In this document: in pieces, positions 58,621 through 64,000 of the stretch
Layout: every line of letters starts with the position of its first letter
Position numbering within the stretch: position 1 is the first letter of the stretch
Assembly: GCA_011009095.1 (NCBI GenBank)
Contig: VTPC01091258.1
Span: forward strand, 620,001 to 684,000
DNA: 64,000 nt
Direction: 5' to 3'
Source: Ignelater luminosus
Lineage: Eukaryota; Arthropoda; Insecta; Coleoptera; Elateridae
Translations under genes and position numbers: made by a program
The notes under the pieces: generated by a model
What the model was told of the DNA's origin: nothing
What the model saw: only the letters and a program-made list of their open reading frames with translations
The model's database searches: none

Positions 58621-60120
58621 GCACAGAAGTCAATCAACTCCAGCTGAACAGCAGCAGCAACAAGATCCCTCGGCACACCCTGTGGCATTTTTCATCCCAC
58701 GAAATATGCCAACGTCTGGGAATGGAGGAGTTATTGAACGATCACCTTTGAAATATTATGTAATTTCCTGTAGATCGTTATAGCTAACATTTTAGTTGAA
58801 TTGAATTGACATTTCTCTTATGTAGCATTTTTGATTTTAGTCAGTCTGTAACAAAACATCAAAGGATAAAGCTACAACAAAGAATTAAAAAGTGTATATT
58901 TTTAATTCAAACAAGTGTTTAAAAATCGTTTTTAAAAACTAGTTTCAGCGTCCAAATTATTTAATTCGCCGAATAAAGAATTATTCTGTAAAGTTGAAAA
59001 TCACCCTGAAATTGAAATAACTCTTTGTCAACATTCTTTATTTGTTTACAGCGCATACTTCGCTTCAGTGGAATGTTTGGATTTCTAAATTAATCTCCTA
59101 CTTAATTCTTGTTCATAATTATTTAAGTTCATTGCCACAATAAAGAGCGGGGAACATGTAAAACAAAGGACCGTAAAAGAGCCTTGCGAAGTCTTCAAAC
59201 ACAAGTTTACGTCGTCTTATATTGAATATGAATGTACAAACATAAAATTAAAAAGTAGCATATAAAATTTTTACGAGTGACAGTGGCTTCTACCCATTGC
59301 CTTTTTTTTAGACCGCTTTGATGATGATTTGCATATTTGCAGTTAATAATATAATAACGTTTTTTTATATGCTCCTTAAATATCATAGGTATAGTATTTC
59401 GTTAAATAACTGCCTTGTAAAGAGTGTCATAGAGGTTTACAAAAATTAAAACTTTAGAATAATTTACTTCTAGATTTCTTCATACCACCGAAAAACGTAC
59501 CTATTCATTTATTCAATAGTTCTGATATTTTTTAAACAAAGTAGCATCACTCTAGTATAGTTACACTGTTAAAAGCAATCAGACTTATAAAATTTGACAT
59601 TTATAATAAAACATAAAATTAGATTTTTTCCTTAATCACTTAAAAAAAACTTTAATGCGGGCTTATTTGATATTAATAAAACTTATTTATGTTACAATGA
59701 CCTACCAGAACTAGTGGCGTATTCACTACCTAACTAAAACAAATTAAAAATAAAAAATAGACGGAACTAAAGGGAGCAATCTTTTTGCAATTAGGAATAA
59801 TCTAATGTATAGTAAAGTATTTAATTGCTATTTAATACCCTTTTACATACCGCAGGAAGTCATCTTTAATAAAATTTTCGTTTCCACGTTAAGTTGGAAG
59901 AAACATGCAACAATTGTAAAACCAGAATGATGGAAAGCATACTTATTTATGCCAACGTTATTAAAAACAATAGAAATTGTGATACGAAGGTGCGCTATAA
60001 TTTCTTCGACATGTGGAGAACTCTCCTAGCAGGTTTTCGTACTAAAACCTTCGAGTTGTCTGGTATTTCTGAATCAGTTTAGTTATTGATCAGCAACGTG
60101 TTGGAAGCTTTCGTGGTGGC
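58621..60120. other. No supported gene; probable errantivirus 3' flank then AT-rich DNA
   Basis: The first 500 bases may include the missing 3' LTR, but no exact partner was found upstream. The rest lacks frames of interest. Confidence 0.35.
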
Positions 60121-60400
60121 GTATATGACAGCGTCTCCATGGAGACGTTTTCCGCAACATTACTGACCCTATGACGTCACCAACGCGCCATCAAGTCTCG
60201 CAGGAAAGGGTTAGGGGCAGGTGTTTATAGGGTAGCACAGGCGCAGCGGACATCAGAAGCTTGTCTGCGTGCGCAAAGACAACTTTGAATCCGAAAGCTC
60301 TGCAGCGCGCCAAACGCAGAGCTTTCGGTTCTCCGGTCGCTCGTTCTCATCGAGCGCTGCTTGTAATAGAAACGTCAATTTCTATCCAGTTCCCGGGAGG
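60121..60400 (+). promoter_or_regulatory. GC-rich promoter-like island with X-box, CRE and TATA-like box
   Basis: GTCTCCATGGAGAC at 60133-60146 is a perfect palindrome fitting the RFX X-box form (RYYNYY spacer RRNRAC). TGACGTCA at 60172-60179 is a full CRE (CREB/ATF site), 25 bases further. GTTTATAGGG near 60222 is TATA-like, and ATCAGAA near 60252 lies about 29 bases downstream, where an initiator would fall. CAGTTCCCGGGAGGTATAC near 60390 contains a plausible splice donor, so 60255-60399 could be a non-coding first exon. The island (to about 60720) is far richer in GC and CpG than its surroundings. No downstream coding exon was identified in the window, so strand and gene are open. Confidence 0.45.
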
Positions 60401-60760
60401 TATACGGGGCTAGCGAACGAGAAAACTTCCCAAACTTTGGGCACATGTCTGTATCGCAGTAGCATGTGCCTGCATAATTGAAAGGTTCTGCAGGCAGCGG
60501 CAGCGGCGGCGCACCAACAAGGTCCCCACCAGCGTCTTCCCGGCGTTCTATGCGACAAGATGGACGTTGCAGCTTAAAGAAAATGGCGATCGCACTAGAG
60601 CTAAGACTACAGCTGGGGGCGCAAGCCCGCGTGTGATTTAAGACATGCTCCCCGGCCACAACCGCGAACGCGAGTGTATACCGGCATGTACTCTCTTTCC
60701 GCCGTTAGCTGCAAGAGTATTCGTAACGTTGTGTACTACAACTAGCAATAAATGAAGACT
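60401..60760. other. Continuation of the GC-rich island
   Basis: It contains CAGCGGCAGCGGCGGCG near 60500, GC-rich to about 60720. The short frames at 60269-60481 (plus) and 60375-60659 (minus) are open by composition only. Confidence 0.4.
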
Positions 60761-63700
60761 AATATCCCACATGATTTTTCAAGGACATATATTCATAACA
60801 AAGAAAGTTGATGTAAGTAAAGTGGCTTTATACCCAACAAGGCCCTAGGTCCTTCCTAGAGGAACTAACTAACGCCTCGCTTCTGCTGCTAACTTTTGTG
60901 GGTCATTCCTTAATATCGATTTGTTCTGTCGCATAGGGGTGACTGTAAGGCCCGTTCACAATCCTTCCTGAGCTTATCACTTTTACTAGCAAGCCAACCT
61001 AACCCGCACACATACAAACTGCTTTAATATTTTGCCGTCTCTGCAGTGCTTTCGCTGTTGTGCATCGTACATTGTCCATGAAACCGCCTGTCTTCAATGT
61101 TAGAAACGGTGCCATGTGATCATTCCGAAAAACCTCAATGCAGGTGGGTCTCTTGCCTAATAATAATAACTCTTGTTACCCCTTCATTCACGGCACACTG
61201 CTCTCTTCATTTATTCATCGACATCCCTCATAGTATGTATGTTTTCCTTTCCGGAATCTTTGCTCGTCATTTATTCACGTACATTTTTCTCTTTTTCTTG
61301 TTCTATCTCTACATAAAACTCTGTTAAATTATTTAGATAACACACGATTCTTTTCTTTATTCTGGAAACCTCCAGAATTTTGTCTTAATTTCTTCGCTTT
61401 TTAGAAAAATATTTTGCATGCTAACGCATGTATGTACCTACATTCGGCATCAATCGAATCCCCACATCATCATTCATTAATTAGTGTATGTTTATATATC
61501 ATTACGGTATGTTGTCAGCTTGCACATTGCCTGTTTCAATATTTTAATTGTATGTGTTGATATTTTGTCTGTATTACAGGACTTTTATACATTGGCACTC
61601 TCTTTTTGTGTAAATTTTTTGAAAATGTATCAGAGTGAGCTATTTTCGTCGAGTTTTAATTTAAATAAATAATACTGGAATCGAAAACAATTTAATACGT
61701 TATACGTAACATTGAGTCTATTTTTAGACGTTAAATATCGAGGCATTCGAATTGATTATTTGATACGTATATGCATAATATATAAAGCTAGCTACTAGCT
61801 TTACTAGATGAGATCGGTCTTTATGCACGAATACTAACTGAAAACGGTTAGAAGAACACGAAAAACGTCAGGGTTCTAGCTCTATTCTTAAGAGCGGTCC
61901 TGATAACCGAAATTAAGTAAAATGTGTACATACGTACATATATCATTCAGTGACAAAACAATTGTTCCAAGTCTTTTCTATTTAAAGTTGGAATTTTAAG
62001 TTTCGTTTGTTTATGATTTTAAATGGTTATAACTATAATGAAATTATTTTTGGACCTTCCTTAAGTTGTCGATAAATCGATATGTCTAGTACATTAAGGA
62101 CTTTTTTCTTCGGTTTCAAATTGTGCTAATATTTCATTTTGCCAAATTGTTGTCTTTATGATATCATTAAATATGATGGCTTCTGTGACATATCCATCGT
62201 GTTATCTTGAAAAGTGTTTTAGGGAAACTATATGATTCGTGACATTCTAGTAAAACGAAACTTTTTCTGCAATGGCATCTTTTCATGGATCTGGCTGTAT
62301 TTACAGCTCTAACCAGAATAAATGCTTTTACTGAAATACAGTCTTGGCGTGGAAAATTTCATTCTCCCAAAATAAGATTTTGAGAATGATTCTTGTAGAC
62401 AAATTAACCAGAAAATGTAAGGAGCTTATCATTAACTTTTAAAATCTTATATTAAATATTCTTGACTTTGTAAAAACCTTACTACAAGTCTGGTAATTAC
62501 AGGATGTAAAAGATGAGGTGAACCAGGAGGAAATTTTGGTTATCTGAAAATATAGGAAAAGCATGCTTACTACAATAAATGATTAAGACTTCTACTGGAC
62601 TTCTGGGTTTGCCGGAAATGACAACTACCTAACTTTTCCATTCTAAATGGAACATTCTGTATACTCTAATAAATTATTATTTATTACTCTCCAATCGCTT
62701 AAGATTACAAAGTGGTTGTTATTTCTGAAAAAACCCGGAAGTCCGGTAGCTGGATAACTAAATTTGATAACTAACTTCATGTTTTTTGTATCAATCTTCA
62801 AATGATCAAATTATCTGCTTGGCCCACCTTATATGACTGATAAACGAATTGCTATCGGGATTATGTGTTTGGTTCGTTAAGAGTTTTCAGAAATACGTAA
62901 TTGGAAGTTTCAATTTGGAATATTCTTTGCCACTTACTTCTAACTATTCTTGTTTGCAAGCTGCTTAAAACTTTCTACTTTTATTCTCAACTGTTTCAAT
63001 TCAATTCAATGAATTTTCTTTGTAAATGCCTAGAAATCTTTCCCTTTTCTTCTTTTTACTAAATCTTTTATCTTGTGTTATGGGATTTACTATGTAAGTT
63101 GTAAGTTTTTTATGGAGGGTAATCTTAAATATTCTTCAAATCTACCCTATAGTGTTGACAACTTATTACTTGTAACACTATAATTTACAAACTATCTCTT
63201 CGAAGACGAAACAGTGTTATTTGTAGAATGGGAATCTCTCTAAGAAATAAATCTAATTTTAACTTCTAAGTTGTTATGATGGATATATCGTTGTCATTTT
63301 CTGCAACTGAAAACTACATAGCGCAGCGCTGCATTTTCAAGAAATAGTTGTTAAATGTTTAGAATTAAGAAAAAGAGGTGGCTGAGAATACTTTCCTAAT
63401 AGATTCAATTATTTTGCCTTGTTCCCTTAATAAATAAATAATTTATATATGGAAAGTGCTTAGAAAGATTGCATTTTTATTTGGTTAACAATTTCTTTAT
63501 TTTGCATTGTCTCGATGCAAGCGGAGAGCCAAGGATAATATATGAAGAGACAGGATCAGTGAAATACAGGCTGAAAGGCAACCCTGATTATAACCTTACA
63601 AAGCGGACTTCAGGAAATATTGCACGATGCAAAGCAAGAATACAGAGGAGTTCCAAGCAATTATCTCTACGAATTATTACTGTTATTAGTATTTTTATTT

Positions 63701-64000
63701 ATAACAAATATTTATTTTGTCTTACTTTTGTTAAACATACTTTTATTATTTTCTGTTAATCAAAATTAAGTTGAAAGTATATTTTTTATATTTTCTTCTA
63801 GAAATCTTTTATATCTTTAGTTTTGTTTTTCGTTTATAGTGATCAACCAGCTAGCTTAAATCTTTTAGATACTAACATTGTCATCATGCTGACTTCAATT
63901 CATTCGATCTTTTTTTGTTTTTCTGTGTGAGAATTTGTTATTTACTAGATATATTTCTAAGTATTTGACAATTATTCTTGACATCAATGATAATCTCGAT
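60761..64000. other. AT-rich stretch, no firm gene
   Basis: The only frame of possible interest is at 63469-63759 on the plus strand. After a possible acceptor (TCTCGATGCAAG at 63511-63522) it reads GEPRIIYEETGSVKYRLKGN, then SGNIARCKARIQRSSK. It is vaguely like a FLYWCH-type zinc-finger exon but lacks the Trp and most ligands. Confidence 0.3.

Noticed and set aside
63469..63759. Possible FLYWCH-type exon
   Set aside because: Lacks the Trp and most zinc ligands; only the CKAR-like ending fits.

Overview
The window reads as nuclear DNA of an insect, possibly a beetle, although the order cannot be fixed from sequence alone. It is strongly AT-rich. Its two recognisable host genes are split by short introns with GT-AG ends, and most of the rest is decayed transposable elements of types common in insects. 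There are no bacterial-style operons, ribosome binding sites, rRNA, tRNA or CRISPR arrays.

Host genes, both on the minus strand. (1) Positions 19106-20432: a five-exon clip-domain S1 protease gene with a secretory signal. The catalytic His is replaced by Val, so it is probably a serine protease homologue without peptidase activity. (2) Positions 30066-39567: a ten-exon SNF2-family chromatin remodeller best matched to HELLS/LSH (lymphoid-specific helicase), with all main helicase motifs and a C-terminus typical of HELLS. Each gene model closes in frame at every splice junction only if one base of a homopolymer run (T7 at 20114-20120, C6 at 32251-32256) is discounted. The same kind of defect in two genes suggests assembly or sequencing error.

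Layout. 0-6 kb: two hAT transposase pseudogenes and a Ty3/gypsy gag-pol remnant. 8-13 kb: the 3' end of a LINE, an orphan LTR with primer-binding site in a GC-rich island, a second LINE C-terminus, and a fragment resembling an EnSpm/CACTA-associated protein. 14-23 kb: simple repeats, a repeat family present as two near-identical inverted copies about 7 kb apart that enclose the protease gene, a 348-bp MITE, an inverted helix-turn-helix fragment, and gypsy and LINE debris. 24-30 kb: a 992-bp fold-back element and a decayed Tc1 element. 30-40 kb: the HELLS-like gene, whose 6.65-kb second intron holds a TTAA-flanked transposon and a LINE fragment. 40-43.1 kb: a PIF/Harbinger MITE, a 1.2-kb hAT element with a palindrome nested inside, and a mariner remnant. 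44-48 kb: a DUF7869-type ORF pseudogene, then a stretch of broken ORFs including a BIR (IAP-type) domain, possibly from a large DNA virus. 49-56 kb: a complete short Helitron, a 302-bp hAT MITE, an 864-bp palindromic TA element, a Penelope-like C-terminus and a 251-bp MITE. 56.7-58.6 kb: an endogenous errantivirus remnant (integrase and envelope). 60.1-60.8 kb: a GC-rich island with a palindromic X-box, a full CRE site and a TATA-like box, the best promoter candidate in the window. 61-64 kb: nothing firm.

The most useful results are the two exon-level gene models, the set of transposons with exact ends and target-site duplications, and three items for follow-up: the BIR-containing segment, the X-box/CRE island, and the micro-inversion in the helix-turn-helix fragment. 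I saw no convincing new multi-gene system.
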